Assembly: GCA_964601225.1 (NCBI GenBank)
Contig: CAZRMM010000008.1
Coordinates: 1-64,000, forward strand
Length of the DNA: 64,000 nt
Direction: 5' to 3'
Origin: CAYRGC01 sp964601225
Lineage (GTDB): Bacteria; Patescibacteriota; Gracilibacteria; Peribacterales; Peribacteraceae
The notes beneath the pieces were generated by a model that was given only the letters and a program-made list of their open reading frames with translations, had not been told where the DNA came from and ran no database searches. This document shows, piece by piece, positions 34,601 through 41,452 of this stretch. How positions within the stretch are numbered: the first letter of the stretch is position 1; each line of letters starts with the position of its first letter. A program made the translations under genes and the position numbers.

Positions 34601-34686
34601 ACGGTCACTCCTGCGCAAATGAGGAATGCGATCAGGAAAAGCATCGACATGCGTCGGTTTGATGCGCGTTTCGAGGCGGGATTCAT
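28684..34686 (-). CDS. yfhM: Bacterial alpha-2-macroglobulin with thioester (YfhM-like)
   Basis: A 2000-residue secreted or membrane-anchored protein. An N-terminal hydrophobic segment (about 16-40) serves as signal or anchor. Repeated macroglobulin beta-sandwich domains follow. Then come a likely bait region, a thioester domain with GCAEQTAS (Cys1511) and a terpenoid-toroid-like helical part, then the C-terminal receptor-type domain. Cys and Gln of CAEQ form the internal thioester that covalently traps attacking proteases. With the coupled pbpC it is thought to guard and repair the wall. The start ATG at 34684-34686 is 30 codons inside the frame; earlier Met residues read into low-quality sequence. 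Confidence 0.95.
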   Translation of the reverse strand: MNPASKRASNRRMSMLFLIAFLICAGVTVAAVATIRALPTRWDSIVVVPASAAGPLRMEFPEPMDHASVEQFLTLPAGAKGALTWDGNALLFVPETPLERDVTYAFFLGREAKTAKGDPIDTSLEFHFRITGNPVITAKIPSPNAADVATDKRITVVFDRPIIALAQVGTSAAPSGWERVTIEPRTAGRWRWLSTYAAEFIPESGLLPSELYTVTVPAGLMTINKEKTERDERWSFETVRPSVNSLEPEDQADTAGPTTALTVHFDHEVDLTSAAKHIELLLLNAKTATSSTGTGSTRLNVQKKLDVRNVSYGKTRTEDGSWIQDRSVIVATPASPLAFASSFALRVTPGVQALGGGELGSKTESVSQFTTVGPFAAVGIEYQNGGVTLRFNNPVSSGSLLRAVTFDPKPENWEEMTFEPNAWEADKSVTIYPALEPGRKYTVTISTDALDRFDQKLSAAFNGNFTTPDLDPQVTLGNSRGDFGVFERNKPPVYLLRSVNTGSIDIDLAKLTLEQFLTLRKKQNEQWDFSPDLTGFGAHKHWRLTTKNVKNAWETLSVDVQDLLASSLDGGMYVLTVKAPGFVTPWDKKPAQLTQYFSLTNTALTLKFSGKKALVWAVDMQTGKPVGGAQVSFRALDGSTPVTGKTDDRGFLDTEIPIDKLSAGSNSWQPEFWVTATKGSDFSFVSSRWTDPVVTGDFAMWWDFQSADAAKLRAINWVQTDRNVYRPGDTVSLKGFVRHRDWDGKLLLPDGKKTATVVIQNPDGVEVLRRELPFTEFGTFSFTFPTTKESALGAYSVLVTSGEETYQQLGATFQILAYRKPEYKVDLIPRDKEIMAGDTLTIDLAGSYYFGAPLAEAPVTWRAQTQDYYFNKVTDDWYAFSSEDSWCWWDCPTNQEIFAEGKGKLDEAGKLTITIPARIAEKKLSQILTIEADVVDANSQTVSNRTSVIVHQSQAYVGVRTEDYVVTPGSSAKVKVITVDPDGKPIPRKLVTLTLSSRTWNTIRRKNVDGGYYYENEPQDTVVRTLTATTDADGKAVSSIPVEKGGQYVVKASVADNGGRTSESSTSLYAWSSTFVNWPHGNTDRVDVLVDKPEYKVGDTAKLLVKSPYQGEGVSALVTVERENVITRKVIPVKSNAESIEVPITEDLLPNAYVSVVIIKPRIGETFDENGLDTGAPAFKIGYAQLKIETSRKQLSVEVLPDKERYLPGEKVSATLRVRDADGKPVRAELSFAAVDASVLALTGYVRPDLVTAFYTQHGLGVYTAPTLQYLVERFKPGSKGGGGGLEERARENFQDTATWQPHVLTDDKGEAAVTFVLPDNLTTWQLLAVAATKDSKFGAVDKEILATKKVILRPVQPRFAVLGDTMTLKAIVHNFLPEKNDFTVSLLGSGFTLQSGARPSRTISLDADEQATVTFPIAVDDGSVHGLAIRMRAETSGAKDEVAGTIPTFAPGTPESTATWGRTDTMAKETVTVPSAADAAAGSLLVTMSPSIAAYLPSGLEHVVDFPYGCAEQTASAFLPSVALKKLQGFDVFAILPKQTLDAKVTKGLQTLYSFQRADGGFGYWEGSSQSYAPLSAYVLYALSTAQDGGYAVDTGVIRRAEEYLRAALRSDVSTMDDATRAYVLYVLSETGKGDANLALNLFERRKNLPIYAKAQLAMALQAGRSSGTTRAAETLGDEIASLIIKDGRGAHVEEKWNWSYAPLMQTNERATAVVLRSLLRIHPDSAFVPDLVRWLLTSRRDGHWDTTQSTTETLLAFMEYLRNTGELDASFTAGTEVNGAMKKTQKFDKSTVLTKADLLLTMRELKEGDNSLSIGKDGTGTLYYDMLFTVVPAHLSEKAQEEGISILREVRPLAGTTEGEPVLSAKLGNTYAITLTMTVPQQRFSVAVESPLPAGFEAIDTHLQTTAQVGGAAAVDRLQQRRSWWESDSSLWYFNHAELRDDRVFLFADTLPAGTYRYTYFVRATTPGTFQTRPARIWEMYRPENFGATAGSIFTVNE

Positions 34687-34804
34687 GGGAAAGAAGGGAG
34701 AGGACCCCGATGATACGCTCGATGCTGCAGTGAGGGAAAAGTTCAGCACGAAGCAGCGTGGCACACAGAATTCCATTCTGAAAAAGGAATCGAATTATCT
34801 TCGC

Positions 34805-34833
34805 TTGCATTTTTCTCGATATTTGACTATAAT
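34805..34833 (+). promoter_or_regulatory. Leaderless promoter of the VanW gene
   Basis: TTGCAT (34805-34810), a 17-nt spacer and TATAAT (34828-34833), then 7 nt to the ATG at 34841. Confidence 0.7.
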
Positions 34834-34840
34834 CAGAAAA

Positions 34841-36181
34841 ATGTTCAAATATACAAAAAGAACAATGGCGTCGGGAGTGCTCTGTCTGGCGATTGCCGCG
34901 ACGGGAGGAGCTCAACTGCAGGCGAAGCTTTCGACGACGTACCCGACGACTTCAAGCGCCCTTCGCCGCGCGGAACGCATTGCGCGTCGGCTCGAGAAGG
35001 CGGGACATGCAGCGGCCCCTTCCACGCCGGAACTCGTGCGCGCCGTGGAGTGGCAGGAGGCTCTCCGCAAGCGAAGTGTGGATTTGATCGTCCAGTCAGA
35101 CGATGGACGCATCGCGGAACGTTGGACGCTTTCACTCCAGACGTCGCCCCACTGGATTCGTGGCACCGGCGACGGCGGAAGCTTTGAGTTTGCCATCGAT
35201 CGGGCGTCTATCGCCTCCGATCTCCGGGGGAGACTGTCGCCAATCGCTCCCGCGCCCGTCGATGCCACGGTGACGGCAGTCGCGCCGGATGCGCGTGGCG
35301 TATTGAGGGCGACGATCGAGGGTATTGCTCGGGGCGGATACGTCGCGGATGTCGATGCCGTTTCTCGGGAAGTCGCGAGTGCTCTCGAGAACGGAACGGA
35401 AGAAGTTACACTCGCGCTCGAGCATCGCGACGGTCGCATTCTGAATGCAACGACATATGATCTTGGCGATCTCCGGCTGCTTTCGGTCGGACATTCCGAT
35501 TTCGCTGGATCGGGGGCGGGTCGCAAGATCAACGTGCGCAAGGCGCTCAACGAGCATCTCGACGGCATCGTCATTCAGCCCGGGGAGTCCTTCTCTTTTA
35601 ACGCGGTGCTCGGGCCCGTGACCCCGGGGAACGGCTGGGCCGATGCGCTTGTGATCTTCAATGGTACCGATCTGCAACCCGCTCCCGGGGGTGGGATCTG
35701 CCAGGTGGCGACGACGCTCTTCCGTGCCGTATTGCAAGGCGGTTTTCCTATTACCGCCCGCGCCAATCACAGTCTCTACGTTACGTACTACGAGAAGTAC
35801 GGGGTTGGCCTCGACGCGACGGTCTTTCCGGGAAAACAGGATTTCCGTTTTACGAACGATACGGCCGGTCCTCTCCTCGTTCAGTCCTATAACGACGGCG
35901 ACGAAGCCTTCGTGAACATCTATGGGATTTCCGATAATCGACGAACGGTCCTCGAGGGACCGTATTTCCAGTCGACCGAGCCTCAGGGTCTTTTCGGTGA
36001 CGGGAAGCACTTGCGTGGCAGCGAGATCGCTTGGGTTCAGCGAGTCATTCACGGAGAAGCGGAGGCGCGCAATGTCATTCTTTCGCACTACAACGCCATT
36101 CCTCGTTCACTTCCGGCAAAGTATCCCGTCGCCTCTATTCTTGTGAGGACGGTGGCGCTCTCGCAGGAGACAAATCGTTAA
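34841..36181 (+). CDS. VanW family secreted protein
   Basis: A 446-residue protein with an N-terminal signal peptide (ASGVLCLAIAATGGAQLQA). About 180 residues of mixed alpha/beta sequence (peptidoglycan-binding-4-like) lead to the VanW domain. Its landmark residues are visible: INVRKALNEHLDGIVIQPGESFSFN, then GGGICQVATTLFRAVL and ANHSLYVTYYEKYGVGLDATVF. VanW domains occur in glycopeptide resistance loci and in many cell-wall proteins; the activity is not known. It is divergent from the alpha-2-macroglobulin/pbpC operon, so three envelope genes share one region. A leaderless promoter precedes it. Confidence 0.92.
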   Translation: MFKYTKRTMASGVLCLAIAATGGAQLQAKLSTTYPTTSSALRRAERIARRLEKAGHAAAPSTPELVRAVEWQEALRKRSVDLIVQSDDGRIAERWTLSLQTSPHWIRGTGDGGSFEFAIDRASIASDLRGRLSPIAPAPVDATVTAVAPDARGVLRATIEGIARGGYVADVDAVSREVASALENGTEEVTLALEHRDGRILNATTYDLGDLRLLSVGHSDFAGSGAGRKINVRKALNEHLDGIVIQPGESFSFNAVLGPVTPGNGWADALVIFNGTDLQPAPGGGICQVATTLFRAVLQGGFPITARANHSLYVTYYEKYGVGLDATVFPGKQDFRFTNDTAGPLLVQSYNDGDEAFVNIYGISDNRRTVLEGPYFQSTEPQGLFGDGKHLRGSEIAWVQRVIHGEAEARNVILSHYNAIPRSLPAKYPVASILVRTVALSQETNR

Positions 36182-36284
36182 TTGCTTCACGATTCGCCAG
36201 GAGAGTCAAATCGTATTCACGATGACATTGACGCGTTCGGGTAGGATGAGCACGTTCGTTCATAGTTCCTTACCCTAATTTGCC

Positions 36285-37025
36285 ATGAATTCGACGATGC
36301 ATTCTTCCCCATACTCCGTTTGGTCCGGCTTCGTGTACGGCATTATTGCCGGATTCGTCGTTTCTTCCGGCCTCGTCGGTTTTGCGGTGGGGTATTCCTT
36401 TTCCGGAGGAACGGTGGCCGTTGCACCCGTTGCCCCGTCCCCTGCTGCCGCTCCCGCGCCAAACGCGGCGGCACCGGCCAAGAATGTTCGCGTAGCCGAC
36501 AAGACAGATCACGTCCTTGGCAACATCAACGCGCCCGTTTCCGTTATCGAGTATTCGGATTTTGAGTGTCCGTTCTGCCGCCGTCATTTCGCTACCATCG
36601 AAGGAATCGTCAAGAAGTACGGAAGCGATATCAATATCGTGTACCGTCACTACCCCCTCAGTTTCCACGCGAGTGCTCAGAAAGCCGCGGAAGGCGCGGA
36701 ATGCGCAGCTGAACTCGGCGGCGAGAGCGCGTTCTGGAAGTTCCACGATGGGATCTTTAAGGTTACCAAAATGGGGCTCGATCAGATCGTTCCCACGGCC
36801 AAGGCAATCGGTCTCGACGAAGCCAAATTCAAGGCATGTCTCGATAGCGGCAAGTATGAGAAAAAAGTGAAAGATCAAATGACGGAGGGTACGACCTTCG
36901 GCGTGCGCGGGACTCCCGGCAACTTCGTTATCAACAACAAAACGAAGGAGCAGCAGTTCATCTCCGGTGCCGTTCCGCAGGCAAGCTTCGAAGCGGCCAT
37001 CGATCCTATCCTGGGCAAGAAATAA
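36285..37025 (+). CDS. DsbA-like thiol:disulfide oxidoreductase
   Basis: A 246-residue protein. A transmembrane or signal-anchor helix (about 15-38) is followed by an Ala/Pro-rich linker (residues 45-66). The thioredoxin-fold domain then carries YSDFECPFC (Cys95-Pro-Phe-Cys98) and the cis-proline loop GVRGTPGNFV (Thr210-Pro211). This is the DSBA/thioredoxin-4 type. It would introduce or shuffle disulfides in exported proteins, and several such proteins here have paired cysteines. It lies 15 bp before the Ser-rich lipoprotein, likely in one transcript. Confidence 0.93.
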   Translation: MNSTMHSSPYSVWSGFVYGIIAGFVVSSGLVGFAVGYSFSGGTVAVAPVAPSPAAAPAPNAAAPAKNVRVADKTDHVLGNINAPVSVIEYSDFECPFCRRHFATIEGIVKKYGSDINIVYRHYPLSFHASAQKAAEGAECAAELGGESAFWKFHDGIFKVTKMGLDQIVPTAKAIGLDEAKFKACLDSGKYEKKVKDQMTEGTTFGVRGTPGNFVINNKTKEQQFISGAVPQASFEAAIDPILGKK

Positions 37026-37040
37026 CCCCCTTTTTTGTCC

Positions 37041-38027
37041 ATGACCGTCCGCTCTTCTTTTTTCATCGGCCTCGCCTGCGTGTCTCTTGCGGCATGCGAC
37101 TGGCCTGCGTCGTTGCTCCCTTCAAGCGCTTCGACCAGCAGTTCTTCCGAGCAGTCCTCATCCGTCCGCGCGAAACAGGTGCAATATGAGGGGCTTCTGC
37201 AGAAGACGGGCGTGGATTCCGTGATCGGGGGGACGCATTTTCTTGTCTTCGACGGTGGTGGGCTCATTGCGTTGACCGATGACGGGGCCGATCTCGACAT
37301 GTATGTGGACACGCGAGTGCGCGTGGGCGGACTCGAATCGATCTCTCAAAAGGGATACCCCATCGTGTCCGTGACTGCCGTGCAGGTGATTGACCAAGAG
37401 CTCCCCGATCTCGGCGAGTCTTCGTCGTCGTCTTTTGTTTCCTCTGCTGTTTCCTCTGCATTCTCTTCCTCCGAGGCGGCAAGTTCATCGGCGGAATCGT
37501 CATCGCTTGCGGCATCGTCAGCGATTGCTTCCTCAAAGCCCGCTCCCGCTTCTTCGTCGAGAGCGCCAGCTTCTTCCTCTGCGCGCGCCATGAGCAGCTT
37601 GCCGCCCGTTGTTTCGTCGTCTTCGGTTTCGGGTGCCGACTCCTCCGTGAAGACGGCCGCCATGGCCAAGGCATCCGTCAGTGATGCCACCTTCACGCAA
37701 TCGTATTGTTCGCAGACAGCAGGTTTTTGCGTTCCGGTGCATAAGAATTGGTATTACACCTCGTTCGGCGGACAGACCTCTGCCCGTTGGTACGTTGAAT
37801 TCGGGCCGCAAGCTATTGAGGCCATCGGCGACGGCGTCATCAATCTTCAGCTCGTCGACGGTGCGCTCGAATTGCCCGACAACACCGTTTCCGAGGGCGG
37901 CGCCGGCGTGATCGGCTACCGCGCGTGGACCGGAGGAAGGCATTTTGAAATTCGCGGTCCCGTGACGCTCAAGAGCGCGGTCGAATACATGACGAAGAGC
38001 ATCACGACGGCGGAGGTGACGCAATAA
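37041..38027 (+). CDS. Lipoprotein with long serine-rich linker
   Basis: A 328-residue protein. The N terminus is a lipoprotein signal with lipobox LAAC and Cys18. A first small domain of about 90 residues (QVQYEGLLQKTGVDSVIGGT, with beta strands and GLESISQKGYPIV) resembles a nucleic-acid-binding-like or OB-type beta barrel. From about 130 to 205 runs a Ser/Ala linker of nearly uninterrupted small residues. A second domain (SYCSQTAGFCVPVHKNWYYT to the end) has paired cysteines and strand-rich sequence. No family named. It follows the DsbA-like gene by 15 bp; that protein may oxidise its Cys pair. Confidence 0.75.
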   Translation: MTVRSSFFIGLACVSLAACDWPASLLPSSASTSSSSEQSSSVRAKQVQYEGLLQKTGVDSVIGGTHFLVFDGGGLIALTDDGADLDMYVDTRVRVGGLESISQKGYPIVSVTAVQVIDQELPDLGESSSSSFVSSAVSSAFSSSEAASSSAESSSLAASSAIASSKPAPASSSRAPASSSARAMSSLPPVVSSSSVSGADSSVKTAAMAKASVSDATFTQSYCSQTAGFCVPVHKNWYYTSFGGQTSARWYVEFGPQAIEAIGDGVINLQLVDGALELPDNTVSEGGAGVIGYRAWTGGRHFEIRGPVTLKSAVEYMTKSITTAEVTQ

Positions 38028-38141
38028 AGGGCGAGAATAAAAAGGTCATCGCAACAGCCGAGTAACGGGGTGCCTGTTACTCAGGCGCTCTCATTCTCCA
38101 CGGATGTTTTATCCTGCACATGCTTGGGCTACACTACGGGT

Positions 38142-38624
38142 ATGTCCGTGTTTTCCTATGCGGCTCGCGATGCCTCCGGTAAACGGGTAGCCGGCACGGT
38201 TGATGCGCCGGATGCGCAAGCTGCGCACGCATCGCTTCGTTCGCAGGAGCTGCAGGTGGAAGAGCTCCGTGAGACCGAGCGTTTCGCCAATCCCGATCCC
38301 GAGTCCGAATGGGAGATCGGCGAAGGAAAGCGGGAGTATCTTCCCCTTTCCGATACCATGCGGCTCTATGCCGGCTGGCTCTTGGCGCTTTATTTCGTTG
38401 TTTACGCGCTCGGTTCCTACCAATGGCTGGGCAACGCTCCCCTCTCGCTCGGTTTCGTCGATGAATTGTTTCTTTCGCCGCTCATCCTTGCTTTTTCGGT
38501 TGCGGCATTCCTGTACTTGCTCCTCCATACCGTTTTTCGGTGGCTTGGCGGCGGCGCCTTCAAGGGTATCGTTCTGGGGGCGATCGGCGTCGTATTGTTC
38601 CTGGCGTTTCGGGCGAATATGTGA
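38142..38624 (+). CDS. Membrane protein with GspF/PilC N-terminal-like segment
   Basis: A 160-residue protein. The first 45 residues (FSYAARDASGKRVAGTVDAP, then DAQAAHASLRSQELQVEEL) match the start of type II secretion/type IV pilus GspF/PilC proteins, which open with F-x-Y-x-A-x-D-x-x-G and A-x-L repeats. The typical GspF core is missing; instead three transmembrane helices follow (about 80-100, 110-130 and 135-155). It may be a remnant or a separate small family. A TACACT box 6 nt before the ATG supports the start; the open frame extends 24 codons upstream. A hairpin (GAGTAAC/GTTACTC) lies at 38060-38082. Confidence 0.6.
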   Translation: MSVFSYAARDASGKRVAGTVDAPDAQAAHASLRSQELQVEELRETERFANPDPESEWEIGEGKREYLPLSDTMRLYAGWLLALYFVVYALGSYQWLGNAPLSLGFVDELFLSPLILAFSVAAFLYLLLHTVFRWLGGGAFKGIVLGAIGVVLFLAFRANM

Positions 38625-38630
38625 CGAAAA

Positions 38631-38703
38631 GCAACCAGGCAACCCAGAAACCGAGTAACCAAGATTCTTCCTGGTTGCTCGGTTGCTTGGAAACGTGGTT
38701 GCG
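38631..38703. terminator. Hairpin of phased 8-bp repeats between converging genes
   Basis: The left half runs in near-octameric units of the form G-[CA]-A-A-C-C-[AC]-[GA] (four copies); the right half is four copies of the complement (CTGGTTGC, TCGGTTGC and so on). The halves can pair imperfectly over about 33 bp. It fills the whole gap between the genes ending at 38624 and 38707, so it likely ends both transcripts. Confidence 0.55.
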
Positions 38704-38706
38704 TCG

Positions 38707-39378
38707 TCAGAGACCCAGCTGCTTGCGGATCGCTTCGGCCTGGGCCTGCTCCTCGTTCTTGGCATCTTTCTGAATCATGATCGATTGCAGGTCCTTCCAG
38801 TCGTCTCCATGCTTCTGCTCAAGTTTCATGAGCTGAAGGAGGTGCTTCGGCGAGAGCTCGCTGAACTTGCGACGCTCATCTTCAAGGATCTTTTGCAGTT
38901 CGTCGATTTGGAACTGGCTCAATTTTGGGATGGCCTGGATGATGCGCCACTTCTCGTCGCGGGTGAGGGAAATGGATCCTCGGAGAAGAGAGAGAAATTT
39001 TTGAGTGTCGAAGGTGGTCTCCGGATGGGCAGGCACGGCGATCTTATCGTTCGAGAGCGTCGCGGTGATGCTGCCGAAGCGATAGTTGCCGACCTGGGCG
39101 AGAATCTTGAGGTCTTCGTCGTCGTAGCCCATTTCTTTCGTCGCGACCGTGCCGGGAGGCGGCGGCGGAGGCCCCGAATCCTTCATCGGCGATGCGGCAT
39201 CGTCTCCGGCCTGAGTTCCCTGTTGGCCCTGGGCACTCGCGGCACCGCCGCCCGGCGGCGTTGGCGGAGCGGCGAAAACCATCGTGGGATCGAGGCCCTC
39301 GGCGGGCACCGGATCGCCCGGCCGCGGAGGCGGCGGAGGCGTCGGTTGGGAGCCGGAAGTCTGTTGCGGGTCGGCCAT
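38707..39378 (-). CDS. Proline-rich unrecognised protein
   Basis: A 223-residue protein. Residues 1-80 are Pro/Gly/Gln/Ala-rich and disordered, with runs of five Pro at 14-18 and six at 70-75. The C-terminal 140 residues are helical and charged (DEKWRIIQAIPKLSQFQIDELQKILEDERRKF-type sequence, then LKDLQSIMIQKDAKNEEQAQ). It has no signal or membrane helix, so it is cytoplasmic. It resembles linker-plus-coiled-coil proteins but no family is evident. The methyltransferase gene lies 17 bp upstream on the same strand. Confidence 0.6.
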   Translation of the reverse strand: MADPQQTSGSQPTPPPPPRPGDPVPAEGLDPTMVFAAPPTPPGGGAASAQGQQGTQAGDDAASPMKDSGPPPPPPGTVATKEMGYDDEDLKILAQVGNYRFGSITATLSNDKIAVPAHPETTFDTQKFLSLLRGSISLTRDEKWRIIQAIPKLSQFQIDELQKILEDERRKFSELSPKHLLQLMKLEQKHGDDWKDLQSIMIQKDAKNEEQAQAEAIRKQLGL

Positions 39379-39395
39379 AAACGGGAAGAATTACG

Positions 39396-40208
39396 TCAAT
39401 CGTACAGAGAAAAGCCAGCCCTGACAACCGGGATGCGCGATGAGCCGGCGCTTTGCAGGGCGTATTCGGAGTAGCAGAATCTGTCCTTCCAGGGCACCTG
39501 GATGCTTTTAACGTAGTGCGGCGATTCGCAGCGTTCGGCTTCTTTGGTCAGTATAAAATACGACGGCGTGAAAATGTTCGTCGTTCCAGACGTGCTGGTG
39601 TCGACATAGCGGATTCCGGAAGGCTGGGCACTGCCGGTGATGTCACGAAGGAGTTTCTGACAACGTTTTCTTTCAGCGGCAGCGTTGTAGTCTTTCTGGA
39701 TTTTCGGTTCCTCATCGAGGCTTATGAGAAAACTGTGCAGATGGATATAGGCTTCTCCTTGGTCCTGCAAAAGTTTTGCCGTATTCAACAGGGATTGAAT
39801 TTTATTTCGGATATACATGAAAGCGAATGACGAGAAGATAAGATCGAACTTTCCTTCAAACTTTTCCTCGGGAATCCCATTTTCAATTGATCCCTGCACA
39901 AAGGGGATTCCGGATCTGTCCTCATAGTCGTGTAAATCGAGACCCCAAACCTGCACTTTGTCCCGGTATTGTTCTTTCAGGCCCTCCAGCATCTGTCCTT
40001 TACCGCATCCGATATCCAGTATCCGCACTACGCGGCGCAGTTGAGTTGCTTTTGCTTGGACAAGATCGGAAATGTTTACGCCGAGTGCTTCGATTTGGTA
40101 CGAGTTCAGTCCGCGGTCTCTATCCTTATACATATAGAAGCCAAGACTGGTAACATCGAAGTCCGTGGGCGGCGGGGACGGGGCGCGGAGATTCATGGGA
40201 GAGGACAA
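39396..40208 (-). CDS. SAM-dependent methyltransferase, class I
   Basis: A 270-residue enzyme. VVRILDIGCGKGQMLEGL (motif I) binds S-adenosylmethionine. VWGLDLHDYE (motif II) follows, and FDLIFSSFAFMYI is motif IV. The C-terminal third (TSTSGTTNIFTPSYFILTKE) is less standard. No signal or membrane helix. The substrate is not predictable. Its stop lies 17 bp before the proline-rich gene. The homocysteine methyltransferase gene is 27 bp upstream, so the three may form a minus-strand transcript; SAM and methionine metabolism would then be linked. Confidence 0.9.
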   Translation of the reverse strand: MSSPMNLRAPSPPPTDFDVTSLGFYMYKDRDRGLNSYQIEALGVNISDLVQAKATQLRRVVRILDIGCGKGQMLEGLKEQYRDKVQVWGLDLHDYEDRSGIPFVQGSIENGIPEEKFEGKFDLIFSSFAFMYIRNKIQSLLNTAKLLQDQGEAYIHLHSFLISLDEEPKIQKDYNAAAERKRCQKLLRDITGSAQPSGIRYVDTSTSGTTNIFTPSYFILTKEAERCESPHYVKSIQVPWKDRFCYSEYALQSAGSSRIPVVRAGFSLYD

Positions 40209-40235
40209 AGTGACGGAGTAGCGGTTCGGGAGGGC

Positions 40236-41210
40236 TCAGGAGAGCCGGTTGGAAGAATGGGTCGCCTTTTCTAGCACATTTCGCAGCGTTGCAACATCCT
40301 CCGGGGTCCCTCCGCAGCACACGCCCGCATACCGAACGCGTTTCTCGAGGCAGAGAGCGGCCAGGTCCGGGAGGCGTATGGCGATGTCTTCGATGTTTTT
40401 GCGCAGGAATTCGAATTCGCGTTTTTCACCGGGCGTGAGCGTGCCATTGCGCTCCGCGAGCTTGATGAATCGTTCGGATTCCCGATTCCTTCGGATGTTG
40501 GCCCTGTTCGGATAGACCGCGTCGATGACCCCGGGATTCTCGTTCATGAGCGCTCTCGTGCAGTCGTCGGCGCCCGCGCAGTTCACGCCGATGCCGATCT
40601 GCAGGTTGCCGTGCGTCGCCAAAACAATTTCGTTTTTGACCTGCTCGTACGTGAGCTTGGGTTGATGCGGGAGGCGCCCTTCGGGATGACGTGCCTCAAA
40701 GGAACAAACGAACTCGGTGAATCCGAGTTCTTCCAGAAGCTTGGCGAGCGCTTTGGCTTCGCCGACGTATCGGAACGCCTCTCCGAGAACGCGCGTGGCG
40801 CCGTTCTCGCGAAGCGTCGTCACTTGTCCTTGGTGGCGACGTCTTGCCCAATCGACGTCGAGTCGCGACCATGCTTCGTCATCACCGCCGGAGGTATCGA
40901 GCAGCGGGGCCACGGAGGCGAGGATCTTGTCGCCGTAGAATTCCCGGGCCACAGCGACGGCGGACCGGTTCCAGTGCTGGTATTCTTCATCGAACGGTTG
41001 TTCGCGGAGGCCCCGCGGAGCCGCCGCAAAGGTGGATGTAACGCCGGTCGTAACGCCGGCGGCATGAAAGCGTCGATGGATGTCGCGTGCCGTCTCCAGA
41101 CGGCCGCGCGCGAAAATTTCGCGCGTGCTGGAGCCGCATTTTGCCGCTTCGGATCCGAAGGGGCCGGAAAGAATTTCAATGGGGAATTGTCGTGCGGAAT
41201 GGCGTTGCAT
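40236..41210 (-). CDS. Homocysteine S-methyltransferase family protein
   Basis: A 324-residue protein of the Hcy-binding domain family. The opening ILSGPFGSEAAKCG matches the I-L-D-G-x-x-G-[TS]-E start. GIGVNCAG carries the first zinc Cys and YAGVCCGGTPEDV the pair of zinc Cys, as in BHMT and MmuM. It would transfer a methyl group to homocysteine, giving methionine, with a donor such as S-methylmethionine or betaine unknown. The ATG at 41208-41210 is used; one at 41252 is also possible, but TTG at 41318 would run into the terminator. The terminator at 41316-41342 and a Met-rich leader ORF precede it. Confidence 0.85.
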   Translation of the reverse strand: MQRHSARQFPIEILSGPFGSEAAKCGSSTREIFARGRLETARDIHRRFHAAGVTTGVTSTFAAAPRGLREQPFDEEYQHWNRSAVAVAREFYGDKILASVAPLLDTSGGDDEAWSRLDVDWARRRHQGQVTTLRENGATRVLGEAFRYVGEAKALAKLLEELGFTEFVCSFEARHPEGRLPHQPKLTYEQVKNEIVLATHGNLQIGIGVNCAGADDCTRALMNENPGVIDAVYPNRANIRRNRESERFIKLAERNGTLTPGEKREFEFLRKNIEDIAIRLPDLAALCLEKRVRYAGVCCGGTPEDVATLRNVLEKATHSSNRLS

Positions 41211-41315
41211 GGTGGGGAGGGAGGAAGGGGAAACATCGGAAGTCCGGCTCATCGCATGAGCATGCAGTCGGTGCGGTGGTAGAGGAGGAACAGCTTCATG
41301 GGCTGACGGCAGATA

Positions 41316-41342
41316 CAAAAATCCCCTCGGGAGCGAGGGGAT
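41316..41342 (-). terminator. Intrinsic terminator between Met-rich leader and homocysteine methyltransferase
   Basis: On the minus strand ATCCCCTCG pairs perfectly with CGAGGGGAT (9 bp, 4-nt loop) and is followed by TTTTT. It lies after the leader ORF (stop 41368) and before the methyltransferase start, so it must be bypassed for expression. TCCCCTC in the leader (41391-41397) is a copy of the 5' arm and could pair with the 3' arm instead. Confidence 0.85.
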
Positions 41343-41367
41343 GGAGAGCTTATTGGGAGAAGGAATC

Positions 41368-41445
41368 TCAGCAGCTACACCCGCCTCGCAGAGGGGACAT
41401 CATCATCGCCATCATCATGCCGAGGGTCGCGCGTCGTTGCGTCAT
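41368..41445 (-). CDS. Met-rich leader peptide, putative attenuator
   Basis: A 25-codon ORF not covered by longer frames. It has two runs of three Met codons (residues 10-12 and 14-16, separated by Ala) after MTQRRATLG, and ends PLRGGCSC. Seven of 25 residues are Met. A promoter TTGCAT-N16-TAGAGT lies 7 nt from its ATG, and an intrinsic terminator follows 26 nt after its stop; the next gene is homocysteine S-methyltransferase. This is the layout of an amino-acid attenuator: a ribosome slowed at the Met run would leave TCCCCTC free to pair with the terminator 3' arm and allow read-through. The mechanism is inferred. Confidence 0.7.
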   Translation of the reverse strand: MTQRRATLGMMMAMMMSPLRGGCSC

Positions 41446-41452
41446 CGGCGTG

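Noticed and set aside
37435..37660. Ser-rich region as a separate repeat or microsatellite
   Set aside because: It lies in frame within the lipoprotein gene and uses mixed codons (TCG, TCC, TCT, AGT), so it is a protein linker rather than a DNA repeat expansion.
41253..41318. TTG at 41318 as start of the homocysteine methyltransferase
   Set aside because: It would place the first codons inside the terminator T run and adds about 36 residues with no match to the family.
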